From the NCBI GenBank assembly GCA_002900995.3, contig CM035310.1, positions 3,620,096-3,684,095 on the forward strand: 64,000 nucleotides of DNA, written 5' to 3'. Origin of the DNA: Ganoderma boninense (lineage: Eukaryota; Basidiomycota; Agaricomycetes; Polyporales; Polyporaceae). Every line of letters begins with the position of its first letter. Positions within the stretch are counted from its first letter, which is position 1. A program made the position numbers and the translations under genes. Positions 31,212-41,957 of the stretch are shown here, one piece after another. The notes under the pieces were generated by a model. It was not told the origin of the DNA, did not search any database, and saw only the letters and a list, made by a program, of their open reading frames with translations.

Positions 31212-31973
31212 CTAAGCCGCGAGCGAGGCAACATACTGCTGCCTGATGGGGTTCGTGTCCAGCGCGGGCTTACGAGGGAGTGCGATCCACTTCGGTGCTT
31301 CCTGCATCGAGCAACCCGCCGTTAGCGTCGAAATGTCGATGTCTCGCGATACGATAGGTTGGAACGCACCTTGAACAGCCTCATGGCCCGCACGGCGTTG
31401 TTGCTGTCGAGCGTGAAGCGGTGGTAGATCCCAGCGGGGACGATGATGAGGTCGTTCTGCTCGACCTGTGGGTGCCGAAGGAACGTCAGCTCTCCCAGTC
31501 ACCACCATCGAGAAGGCCCTATGCGAGGGGGGGAGAGACTCGCGTGAATGCGGATCCAACGCCGGTCGTCCTTGCTGCGGACGTCGAAGTACCCAGCGCC
31601 GTCACGGATGTAGCGGATCTCCTCGTCCTCGTGGAGGTGCTCCTCGTAGAACGCCTTCAGCCGCGCCTCATACGCGTCGCCCAGCCCCGCCTTCGTCACG
31701 TTGATCTAGTGGCACACGGGATAGAAAGAGAGGTAAGTTATCGCAATCCGAGTCGTTCTTGGGTGGGCCCCCATTTTTGTGCCGCGCAGGACGCACCTCG
31801 TCCCGGGATACATACCCCCGGTCCTTGGCGATGGCGTCGACGGTGTCCGGGTTCTGGTTGAGGAACGCGAGGACGCCGACCTGCTTGAGCGCTTCGACGT
31901 CGAGGTACTCTCCGGTCGAGTCGTGCGGGGCTGTCGGGTGCTCGTCGGACTCGTCGTGGTAGTATGCGCGCAT
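31212..31973 (-). CDS. ADI1: Acireductone dioxygenase
   Basis: Four exons, 31973-31797, 31705-31544, 31465-31370 and 31301-31212, encode about 174 residues, normal for the family. The cupin metal site is visible: [10 protein letters not shown] supplies two His and one Glu, and GIYHRFTLD the last His. It converts acireductone to the 2-oxo acid precursor of methionine (iron form) in the methionine salvage cycle, in cytosol or nucleus. The start AYYHDESDE and the segment [13 protein letters not shown] are typical. The second intron appears to use a GC donor (CAC/GCGAGT at 31543) with a CAG acceptor; phase and protein continuity support it. The gene symbol follows the yeast/human name. Confidence 0.93.
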
Positions 31974-31997
31974 GTTGCTTCCGCTTCTGGGCTCGCA

Positions 31998-32035
31998 GGT
32001 GGTGGTGGTGGTGGTGGTGGTGGTGGTGGTGGTGA
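31998..32035. repeat. (GGT)n microsatellite upstream of acireductone dioxygenase
   Basis: About a dozen uninterrupted GGT units on the plus strand (CAC on the gene's strand), directly in the presumed 5' leader of the dioxygenase gene. Length variation here is likely between strains. Confidence 0.9.
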
Positions 32036-32832
32036 AGTGGTGTGCTGCTTGCCAAACGAAGGAGACGTTCCTCAGGCCTCAGGCTTCTCGTAAGCAGGTC
32101 GGTGATCCCCGATCATAGCTACAGAGACCGTGTTCAGATATATATAAACCTGTGGGAGACGTTTACTTGTCCAGCAGATCCAGCCTTAGTATATCGTTTC
32201 AGAATATCGGCCATAGTGAATGGGGAGAGTGGTGGTTGGTGGCGGCTGGCGACCGTGACAAGTCGGTGTCGCTGTCATGGACCACTGGCAGCGGGGATCT
32301 CGATCCAGGCCCCAAGTCACGCTCAGGCTGATGGAATGTGTGACAAACCAGTCACACCACTCTCCGTCACTCGCCAGAAAATGTTAAGTAACGTTGGAGT
32401 GCATCCAGCGGCACTGCGGCAGTATCTCTCTTTCACAGTAGCTCTAGGACCCTCTGAAGTCTCTACTGCAGTGCTCATTGTATCTTTGGCAATATTTGAC
32501 TCGATCTATCTGGCTCGAAGTCAACTCGGAGGAGGCATTCTTCGACTCCGGTGGATCCCTCAAGAGCCCATCGGCGCACAGACTTACTACGTAGTATAGG
32601 TGCCACTTTAAGGCAAAATGACAAGGAAATTCTGTTACGATGATGGAAAAATCAATCCAATGCGGGAATATGTGTAATTCTGTCTATCCAAGGTCTGTTT
32701 GCCGTCCGCCCTTCCGTCAAGTTCCAGGGCGCGTTTTCTATCGATATCACTGAACAATACTGCGTCGCTTCAGATTTTCCCAACCTTCCACTTGGATAAA
32801 CCCCTATCACATCTTCGCTCCATCCCCCGCGC
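32036..32832. other. No gene seen
   Basis: Lower-GC sequence between the dioxygenase promoter and a candidate gene. Open frames (e.g. 32042-32599) lack motifs and repeats. Nothing supportable. Confidence 0.4.
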
Positions 32833-33380
32833 TTGTACCTATACCGAGTGCATAGTCAAGGTACGTTTTCATCTACTCACAGTGCGCATATACATATACC
32901 CATTGACATTTCGTCCGGTCCCTTTCTTCACCACTACCACCCATCCTTCGACGTGATAACCACTGTCACTTGCCTCGACCGCAATCGGAGTAACGCGACA
33001 CGACTCATACAGCGCGCCACCGGCTACCTCACGGAGCACTGTCGGGCCCTTGTGAACAGACGTAAAGGTGTGGACAGGCCTTACGGGTACGTCACTCCGG
33101 CCTGCATTGGTCTGTACTACTACTTCGAAGCGCGCAGCCCGACGGATCGTACGAGGTCGGGACGGTGCAGCGTGTATGCGCGCAGGATGCGTCGACCAAA
33201 GGCCTGAAGTTGGACCCCCCTGTGCGCTCTGCCATGCCCTTGCTCTGAGCGAACGCCGCTGTATGTCCTGCCTCTGTCGCTATTTCAGGGGCTCGGAGCG
33301 GGATCGAACGGCGGCACCCTCCGGAAGCACATGCGTTGGTGGTTCAGCGTCATCGTAGAAGGGGAATGCATTCCAGGTTC
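32833..33380 (+). CDS. Candidate gene, product unknown (5' and 3' ends unresolved)
   Basis: Three coding-like segments join in phase. An exon ends RKGVDRPY at a GTACGT donor near 33088. A second begins after GAAG near 33132 (AQPDGSYEVGTVQRVCAQDA, ending LKLDPP at a GTGCGC donor). A third follows ATTTCAG near 33287 (GLGAGSNGGTLRKHMRWWF, ending ECIPGSS at GTGAGC). Upstream, HYHPSFDVITTVTCLDRNR is in frame, but no ATG is evident in that exon. I do not recognise a family. The phase match of two introns is the main support. The gene may extend in either direction, or be a remnant. Confidence 0.3.
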
Positions 33381-34627
33381 GTCAGGTGAGCACAAGCATA
33401 CAGTATCTCCGAACGACGAACGACGGTCTCAATAAAGACTGTCTTCGGGGCCACCCGCGTTGTCCGCCTTCCCCATTTCATTTCGTCCATGGGATAGTAG
33501 TAACCTTCTTCCTGGCATTTCTGCTGCCTTTTCCGTCACCGTATCGTTTGCTTCCGCATGCTTGTTGCCGAAAACGGTGCGCCTGTCCACTCGCATGCGC
33601 CCACGGTGGAGCTTCATTTTGTGCAGCGGCTTCCGCGAATCCGGTCCCGATGACCACGATATCGATGCAGTCTCTTCCTCCGGGGGTGGCGCCGGGATCT
33701 CCGCTGGACTGCACGAACTTTCACTCTCGGTCACCGCGGGGCCCACCCTACGTGCGCATCTCCATCGTCTGCTGTACCTAGTGACCGGCCCCGCCTGTCC
33801 TTACCCGCCGCTTTGTGTTGCTTCTGTCCGGTGCATTTATCATTCTGTTCCATCTACAGCGCGTCTCCCCAACACGCCACCGCCGCGGTGGGTAGTACGT
33901 CCCTTTCAACGTTTGATACGAGCCGACCGTAGGCCTGCGTCCCCGGAAAGCAACGTACCCGGAAACATAAGTACCTCGCTCGCAATCTGTGAGCGATATC
34001 GCAAGGCCTCTCCTCCCCCCCGCAGCCCCCCTTCCCCCTCACATCTCTTCCCCGCCTCAGTCGTCTCTCTTGTGCCAGTGGCCATTCACCGCCAACCACA
34101 GCGAGCTTATAGGCATTCTGACAGCGTGGCCTGTCGTTAGCGGTGGCGTTGGCGATCTTACATGGTGTCGATCGCCTCAGAGAGCTCTGTGCTGTGCAGC
34201 GCTCTCCGAGGCGATCAACTCTATGCATGGCATCGCAGCGTTCAAGACGGCTCGACGAGCCCCGAGACCATGCTCGTAAGTAAGCACCTCCGCCTGCGAG
34301 CCGTATGCGTCTGTGTGGGTGACTGTGCATCGCGGTGATGGCCTCGGAGAGCTCTGCGCCGTTGCCGAGCTCTCTGAGGGCAACAACTCGATGGACCGTA
34401 CCGTGACTGCTGTGGTTCCCTCTCCTCTGAGTCTTCCTCAGGACATACATACGTATCCCACCCACCTTTCGACCACGACATCTGTCGGCTGGCTCTCATG
34501 GGCGGTTGTCGCATCGCGATTCGGTTTCGGGTTCGGGTTCAAGTATCCTATATCCTGTCTGCATACCTGTACATTCATGCATGCTCCACTACCCATATCA
34601 ATACCATCTCGTAAGGATGTAGATGTA
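33381..34627. other. No intact gene; HET-motif remnants in palindromes
   Basis: Open frames without motifs, except two short segments at about 34168-34225 and 34328-34400. Each contains an imperfect hairpin whose arms encode, on both strands, pieces resembling the LSEAINSM motif of the HET domain at 10174. Each hairpin pairs a GCCTC...GAGAGC type arm with its complement. No complete HET gene surrounds them. Confidence 0.4.
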
Positions 34628-36026
34628 CTAAACTTCTAGGGCGGGACTCCCTTCAAGCGGCGCTGTGAGCAGCGTATACCCTGTATTGGATGCCGGCGGA
34701 ATTCCCAGTTGCGACTGCCGCGTCCAAGGAACGTACGGTTCGTCCGCACTGTTGGGGCTACTCCAGCTGATGACGGCGTCGGAAAACACGATGCCCTACG
34801 ACGAAGCTGTCAACAATGCACTCCTCACGAATGGTAATAATTCCACGGGGGCATGTACGTACCATGAGAGGCGAGAGGACGCTCATGTTTGTGTAGAACA
34901 GGATGTTCATGTCGATCAGAAACGTTACGGGGAGCGAGAACGACGCCAGGGTGTACAGCGCGACGGACTGGACCGCGGCGTCTGCGAACTCCTGCGATCG
35001 GAGGAAGCTGACCACCGCGGCAGGACACCACTCCCACGATTTGAGGACGAGACTGGAGTCGCGGAGAGAGGCTTGCATCATGGGTCCTGGGTGGACGATG
35101 CAAGGATCAGCATGCAGTACGGCTTCAGTCGACGCACAGTGTGTGAGACGGAATGACTGGCCTGAAGACAGGAGGTTGACAGCGACGGTGGTGAAGCAGA
35201 GGAACTGGAAGGCCCACAGGCCGTCGGAAAATGCCAAATAGCCGAATACTGAACAGTGGGAGCACGATGAATATGTCTCTTATGATATTCTAGGCGTCGA
35301 GATGGGATCCGCTTACATGTTGCAAGGATGGAGCCTCCTACCGCGTGCGAGCAGGCCTTCGGATTGCCGTTCGACTTCGCGTAGAGAGTATAGATCTGCA
35401 TAGCGCACCTGCGGTCAGATCGTAGACGATGCATTCAATGGCGTGTTCGGAAGTCACCAGAAGTCCGTCCGCGACCATGGTCTGCGTCACGTAGAGGTAG
35501 AACTGGATGCCGTTGACGGACATGAACAGAGAATATTTGTCCGAAAACTTGTCGTATGGCGTGTCAGGGCCTAACTTCCCCTCATAGCCAGCGGCCGGCA
35601 GCATCGTTACCAGGAGCGACACAGAGAGATTCTAGTGTTCAGTTCGTCGTTAGATCACACGGTATACGGGATGCGTGAGGAGGGGAGTAGGAGATCGGAA
35701 TTCGAGTGCATACCGCGAGTGCGAGACCCAGCATCGCCGTCATCGCCCTGAGGTAGACCAGGTTCCGCTGTTCGACATATTTCAGTGGGCCCAACCCCTC
35801 GAGTAGGGCGGACCGCGCGATCCAATATTTCACAAGAAATGCTCCGATGAGGATCGATTGCAGGACGAGGGAAACGGTGCGCCATAAGACTATGTCGTGC
35901 TCTGTGAACGGCTGCGCAAACGGAGCAGTCAATACTCAGTACTCGAAACATCTCGTGATCGTGTAATGAAAGACGTACTTCATGTGCAGGAGATCCAACG
36001 GTCTCGCTGAGTGTGACGTTCTCCAT
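34628..36026 (-). CDS. Seven-helix membrane protein D, complete
   Basis: Six exons fit in phase: 36026-35979, 35911-35714, 35631-35458, 35395-35317, 35248-34863 and 34795-34628. They encode about 350 residues starting MENVTLSETVGSPAHE. Landmarks: LVLQSILIGAFLVKYW, RNLVYLRAMTAMLGLALA, FYLYVTQTMVADGLL, WAFQFLCFTTVAVNLL, and FADAAVQSVALYTLASFSL. MNILFYTNMSVLSPLM follows, then a short last exon GIVFSDAV. It belongs to the same subgroup as A, E and G. Exon 5 appears to include a segment (35175-35080) that is an intron in A: the donor position reads GGCCAGT rather than GT, and the frame stays open through it, so an intron may have become coding here. The final helix is weaker than in paralogs. Confidence 0.75.
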
Positions 36027-36417
36027 CCACAGGCTGGGTACTACGGGTCGGGATAGAAAGAGAATAGAGTACGGTCAGGCGGAGGGAAGAGGGAGCAGAG
36101 GGGGGCGCACTAGCAGGCCAGTAGTGGAGACCCCGAGACTATGTGCCATGACGCGGGCGCGTTGGTACTTTGACAGCCCGCAATGTTCCGGGACTAACAT
36201 CTGGACCACGAGCACGGAGGAATTGCTGCGGTGCTATCAGACGCCGCCTGTGACCGGAGCTCTCAGTCTCTTCCGAAAGTTTCGGACGACCAAGGGCTGT
36301 GCAAATTGTCATTGTCAAGCTTGTGAGCAGGAGGTTCGGAGCCGCGAGACAGGAAGTCGAGTACTTTTAAGATTATTCTAGGAAAACTAATGCCCGGACA
36401 AGACCTTAGACTGTCAA

Positions 36418-37923
36418 CTACACATCCGCCACCGAGCTTGCTGCGGATAAGTGTACGATTCTACTGGTATCGTCGTCGATCAGCGTCATGTCCGCACTAG
36501 AGGCCGCTCGCAGGCCCTTCGCGGTACGCTGGGGCAATGACATCTTTGATGTGTATGTTGGCGGCGGCCCAGGCGAGGAGTCTCGCTGGACGGCGCTGTA
36601 ACCTGACTCGCAGTCGGCCGTTCCTCCACTCGACAACGGGATGACAGATACCGATGTCCGTGAGTGGGCCGAGGCTGCAGAGTTGCGTCCAATCTGAATC
36701 ACGATAAGCGAGAACACCAGACCCTGAGGGAGCAGCGTAAGCCAGAGTACATATGGTTGGGCGACTCGAAGGAGTACGAGATTGAAGAGACATACGATGA
36801 GTGGCGGGAACACGCTTAGGCAGGCGTAAAATCAGATGTTGGGACTGACGAACATGGTGACGAGCAGCGATATAGATGCCGCCGAATATATGGCTGCGGA
36901 CTGGATGATGGCTTCGAATACACGGCGATACCTTACGAAATTGAAGATCGCGCGAGAGTGCCAGCCCCAGTGGTCTTGCGCCTCGGAGCTCTTCAAGCGC
37001 AGGACCCTCCACATGATGAGGCCTTGTCGAAGGCACTCTTGTCAGTTCTATTCGTTCTGAAGAACATACGTGAACTCACCCGATGAGAGCGCGTTGGTGA
37101 AAAAGGAGAATGCGAAGAATACGATTACCATGACGCCTGGTAGGGTAGCGAAGGAATATCCGCCAACTAAAATGAACTTGTCAGCATTTGGTCACATTCC
37201 AGGGCGATATTTGGCTCGGAGAAACGCCTATGCCGACGGGAGATAGCACCACGGGAGTCGCACCGCTGTGTTGTGTGTTGCAGTGCTGAAGCTAACTCGG
37301 GGCACTGGGCCTATCATAGCCTTCCCGTACTATACAAAGCGCATTCAGCCTCGAAGTAGAGCACAGACTCACCTAAGTCGATCATAAATAAGATAGCTGG
37401 GACTATCACTATACTAAGGCGATGGTTCCAGACTACAAAGAGCCGGTATATCTCCGTGGACGCCTCAGTATGACGCTCGGTGTCGACAACAGGAAGACAC
37501 ATACCATAAAACCATCCCCAATCATTGTCTGTGTGACGTAGAGGTAGAACTGCGCCTCGTTCACAGGAGAGATGAATATATTATCGTCGGACAGCGCGTT
37601 GTCCGCAGCCTCGCGAGTGTCACCGTTGACGACGAAACCGTAAATGGTCGTCTGGAGGGTGAGACAGAGGTGCTGAGAAACAAAGCACCAGTCAGTTCGT
37701 CAGCCACTGCACGTTCCGTTCAGGCACTGAGCCAACGCACCGCTACTGCCAATGCCAACATCAGAGTGTTCACTCCGAGAAGGATCTTGTTCCGTCTAGA
37801 CAGCGAAACGGGGTGATCTTGGCCTAGGAAGGACCAAGCACCGATGATATATGTGACCATGAATAGGCCACATACTAGGGACTCAAGGAAGAGCCCGACA
37901 ATTCGTGAGTTTAGGAGATCCAT
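36418..37923 (-). pseudogene. Seven-helix membrane protein E, with one in-frame stop
   Basis: Exons about 37923-37741, 37672-37505, 37451-37376, then roughly 37178-37080, 37022-36776 and a last exon ending at 36418. Landmarks: LFLESLVCGLFMVTYIIGAW, FYLYVTQTMIGDGFMV, IYRLFVVWNHRLSIVIVPAI, FFAFSFFTNALSS, FEAIIQSAAIYSAASISL, and GLVFSLIVIQIG. Translation is interrupted by TGA at 36832-36834 between SPNI and FYACLSVFPPLI, where paralogs have an uninterrupted helix. Everything else, including splice sites, looks sound, so either a recent nonsense change or a sequencing error is possible. The first Met (37921-37923) is inside what is the second exon in related genes. Confidence 0.72.
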
Positions 37924-39746
37924 TTCGGCACGTCTCTGTGGACAAGCCCAGGTAAGCGATCCAAAGCCTGTCAGGCTCCGGCGCCGAAGACTGTAAACGT
38001 ACCCCATAGTCGTCTAATTGAACATCATTCTGGTTTGGGGTAAACATGAGGACGGATGACAGAGGTAGTCCTCGGAGAGCTTCGTTTCGGAAGCGTACAG
38101 CCTGAGGGGTGTCGAGGCCTTGAGGACTTGTGCCGCTTGCAGTGGACGTTGGGCACCAGACGGCTGGGGGAGTTTCCAGGTTTCCTAAGCCGTCGACTAC
38201 GAGGGTTCTGTCTCCGCTTGACGAGGGCTAAGGAAGACGTCCACACATGGGGAGGTGCGTTGCAGAAAGAAGAGTCCAAGGTTCTTGATGGGCTTGACCT
38301 GTCATCCCGCAGCGTTCAGTAAGACGCCCGACAGGTCGTCATCAGCGTTCACTGATCCGACGCCATCTTTGCATAGCCCTGGGCTAGCGTCGCCGTTGCC
38401 GCGTCCACGGTCCAGCCTTCAACCTAGTACGATATAAATGGTGGCACACCAGTCCTGGAAGTTGCAGATCTGAGTGAGAGAAGGAGACGGCAATTGTATG
38501 TAGTCGATGGACGTCCAAAATGAATGTCAGCCTGAGTGAAGATGTTCACTGGTCACCGACCTCCACCGACCCACGCGTTACTTCAGTACGAGGACACGAA
38601 CGGCAATGAGGAGCACGCAACTACAGGTGATCGCAGTGAACTGCCACACGAGCGCCTGGACGAAACGCTGCTTGCACTCTGTACTTATGCCCCCCTTGCG
38701 AGGCGAGGAAGGATTGTGGCTGTACTGTACTGTAGAACAGGTCTTCGGTTGGGACGGCGACGAGTTGTAGTCGAGTTGTTCGGGTACATGCTGTTAAGTT
38801 TGGCGCTATGTACATCAATCCTCGAGGCTCCTAGAAGCAGTACAGATAGGTACCTGGACGCGTAGGGACACAAAACGTAATCACGGTTCGATGCCGCTGG
38901 CCAAGCCCTCCGTTGTGGGCGCCGCTCCCAGTAATTGCTTTATATATGATGTCAGTCAAACCTTCGGCTTCGCAAGAATACTGATATTAATATAGCTGTA
39001 CTCATTTGCAGCGTCAAGAACCACTCCCCGTCAGCGCGCAGAAGACATCGCCCTAGATAGTACCTCAACGCACCAAGGATATGGAGGAGCTCGGTCTCCT
39101 TCGAAACCTCGTCCTGGAAGCAATGTTTTGCGAGAATGAAGTGCTCGGGGCTCTCGGCCGTAAGCAGTCTCTGACAATCCATCGCGAGTGTGGCGGGAGC
39201 GTGTAGATGCCCTCGGGTCCGCGGCCTCCTGCGCACCGAGCTGCGCTCCCGAGTGCATAGAGCATTCAGTGTCACTTGTGACAGAACCAATGCTTGGACG
39301 TTGTTGCGTCTCCGGGGCGAACGGCCATGTCGTCGCGCACGTACCCGCCTGAAGTACATCCTGGGGAAAAACGCCGTTCGACGACCAATGGTACCTATAA
39401 AATGCCACTCACCGGACACAACACCGCAACGAACGTGCGCGAAGCAGAGAATGGAGACGTGTAAATGGCCATCCGCGCGATGGCATATGCAACGGCCTCC
39501 AAGACGAAATCCGATCCGTATACATACATACAACATATCCCACCTTCCCAGAACCAGAACCCGAACCCGGGGCTGACAGGGCACGAAGAGGACGGGATGA
39601 GGAACGGAAGGCACGCGCAATCGACAGGGAGTGGCCGTCACCATACACCGGCTCCCATCCTCACCCCCACCCTTGTCAGCCTAACAAGCAGCGAACCGGA
39701 GAAGAACCCGGTTAAAAGCCCCTCGACACCAACGCCGACGCCGACG
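37924..39746. other. No confident gene
   Basis: About 1.8 kb between gene E and the 3' end of gene F. On the minus strand an ATG at 39180-39182 opens 76 codons to 38952 that read like protein (HFILAKHCFQDEVSKETEL, then LGRCLLRADGEWFLTLQ), but no family or splice partners are evident. The rest has only short frames. Confidence 0.35.
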
Positions 39747-41320
39747 TCACACCGGCAGGGGCAGCACGAACTCGCCCCCGCCCTGGCCCTGGTCCTCGTC
39801 TCCCAGCCCGGGCGGCTTCGGGAGGACCTCGAGGTCGAAATCAAGGTCGTGCTGCACGATCGTCGTCGTCGAGATGTGTATGCGCGTCGGCGACGGGGTC
39901 GTCGTGAGCTCCCTCCGCAGCGACTCTGCGAGCGTCCCGCACGACGCCGTCCCCGCCGCGGTGGATCCCATGATTATCGCACGCTGGTCCGACGCGATGT
40001 GGGACAAGCCCGAGCCCGAATCTACGCTGGGGCGGCCGTCCGCAGCGCGGGCGTTGAGCGCGATCCGGAGGACCGTGAGCGAGAACACGAGGGCCTGTGG
40101 GGGAAGCGGGGGAGCGAGGGACGTCAGTTCCAGCAGATGGAGATGGAGGCGAAGACGGGAACAGAGCATAAAGAAGATGAGGAAGGGGCAGGGGAACGAG
40201 ACGGAGACGGAAAGGGGTGAGGGCGTTGCCTTCCGAATGAGGGACGTACGATGAGCGCGGGGAAGATGTTGAGGCAGGTGGGGTAGCCGAGGGACGCGCT
40301 GTTGACGAAGGTGACGACGAGCGACATGGACGCCGCGCAGGTGATCGCGGTGGACTGGACGAGCGCCTCGACGACGCGCCACACCTGCGTCTGGGTGCTT
40401 CGCCTTGCGAGCCCGTGGTTCCCCTCGGACTCGCGGCTGATGCGCAGGACCCGCGCGAGGATGCAGACTGCACGAACAGGGCATAGGTAAGCTTGTGACA
40501 GCAGCGCGGCGGGATGAGGAGACGATGAATACTCACTCGCGCAGACGATGTCGATGAGGAGTCCGAGGGAGTAAAATACCGCGGACATGTAGAAGCCCGC
40601 CAACCCCAGGAAGGTAGACGACACGCCGACAACTAGCAGAGAACGTTAGCTCAAATGTCTGATTGGCTTCCATGAATCTCCAGCGGTAAACCACATACGC
40701 ACCACCATCGGCAAGCAGCAGGATGGAGGGGACAATGATGACCTGCCACCGCCGGCTGTATACGCGGTACAGGCGGTAGATCTAGAACACAGCTGTGAGT
40801 GGAAACCCGGTCGACACATCGAGAGCGCACCATGAAGCAGCTTCCTATCAGGGTCTCCAGGACATAGATCACGAACTTGATCGCGTCGAACAGGGGCGAG
40901 CCCTCAGTGAATCCGTGCATGGCGCTGCGAGCGTCGAGTGCGACATGCTGAGTGGTGTGGAATGGGATAGCGCGTGTTGAGCAGCATGTACGGAATGGAG
41001 TAGCTGCATAAAGCGACGAGACTCACCGCGGTCGCAAGTAAGAACATGAGCGTGTTGCAGACGACGAGGCCGATGTTCAGTCCTCTCCGTGGGGCTTTAT
41101 GATGGTCACGGGACAAGATGCACCACGTCCCGTAGCCGTAGGACAGGAGGAAGACGGCATATAGCCCAATCTCCACGGAGAGCGTTGCGGCGTAGAAGGC
41201 CAGGGACGCGCGACCGGCGAAGCCCTAGGCGGTGTACGGCCTTGAACGGTACATTGCAATCGCTGACAGCAAGTGCAGTGGACTCACCCCGTACGCGTCT
41301 AGAGACAGAGCTACTGACAT
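39747..41320 (-). CDS. Seven-helix membrane protein F, complete
   Basis: Seven exons in consistent phase run from the ATG at 41318-41320 to the stop at 39747. The first exon is 11 codons (MSVALSLDAYG). Then come LSVEIGLYAVFLLSYGYGTW, FVIYVLETLIGSCFM, IYRLYRVYSRRWQVIIVPSI, FLGLAGFYMSAVFYSLGLLI, VVEALVQSTAITCAASMSL, and CLNIFPALI. ALVFSLTVLRI opens the last exon, which adds a hydrophilic tail of roughly 110 residues rich in Ser/Thr and acidic residues. It is the closest partner of gene H (shared VYSRRW/VYSRHW and AGFYMS motifs). Function unknown. Confidence 0.8.
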
Positions 41321-41957
41321 CGGTTGCAGCAGAATAGGGAGACCGCATGAGGGGGAGAGGGGCGGACACGAGACGGGCGGGGGGTCTTGCGCGGTTTAAA
41401 AGGAACGGACGCAATGCATCAGGAAGCCTGAATGACTGCCGTGAGCATGAACAGGTGCCAGAGGCAGGATCTTGACACACCAGAGTTCCGCTATCCTTCA
41501 GCCCATCTGCACTACTGCTTCGCAGGTCAATCGGAGAACGGTATAGAACTGTTGTGGACGGAATATGCCATGATTTCCCCGCTATGCTGCACGTATATAG
41601 TACAAACGACGTGAGATAGGGACAGTAAGCTTGATGCTTGCCACTCACGATGACTGGTGGACAGATGCCGCCGAAATGCGGCGAGGTGGATTCTCTTGCT
41701 TGTTTGCTGAGCGTGGAGTCCTGCAATGACGTCCATCGCGAGCCAAATTGACATAGGATGAGCTGCTTATATAGATAAAATGCGAGGAGGGATGGAGTGG
41801 TCTGGGAGAGAACGGGGATGAGACCCGGAGCGCCTGGTATACTAGCGCTTAACGATGGAAGCTTAAGCGCCTGAAGCCGTCTTGGCTCCGAGTCGCCTCC
41901 CTCCTCGTCGTCTTGCACTCGACTGGGATTTGCGCGCCCGCTCAACGTCCATCTGGG
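41321..41957. other. No gene seen
   Basis: About 0.64 kb shared upstream region of gene F (minus) and the double-BTB gene (plus); probably holds both promoters. Only motif-free short frames. Confidence 0.4.

Noticed and set aside
31998..32035. Tandem GGT units as a CRISPR-like or satellite array
   Set aside because: Uninterrupted trinucleotide microsatellite without spacers; the genome is eukaryotic.
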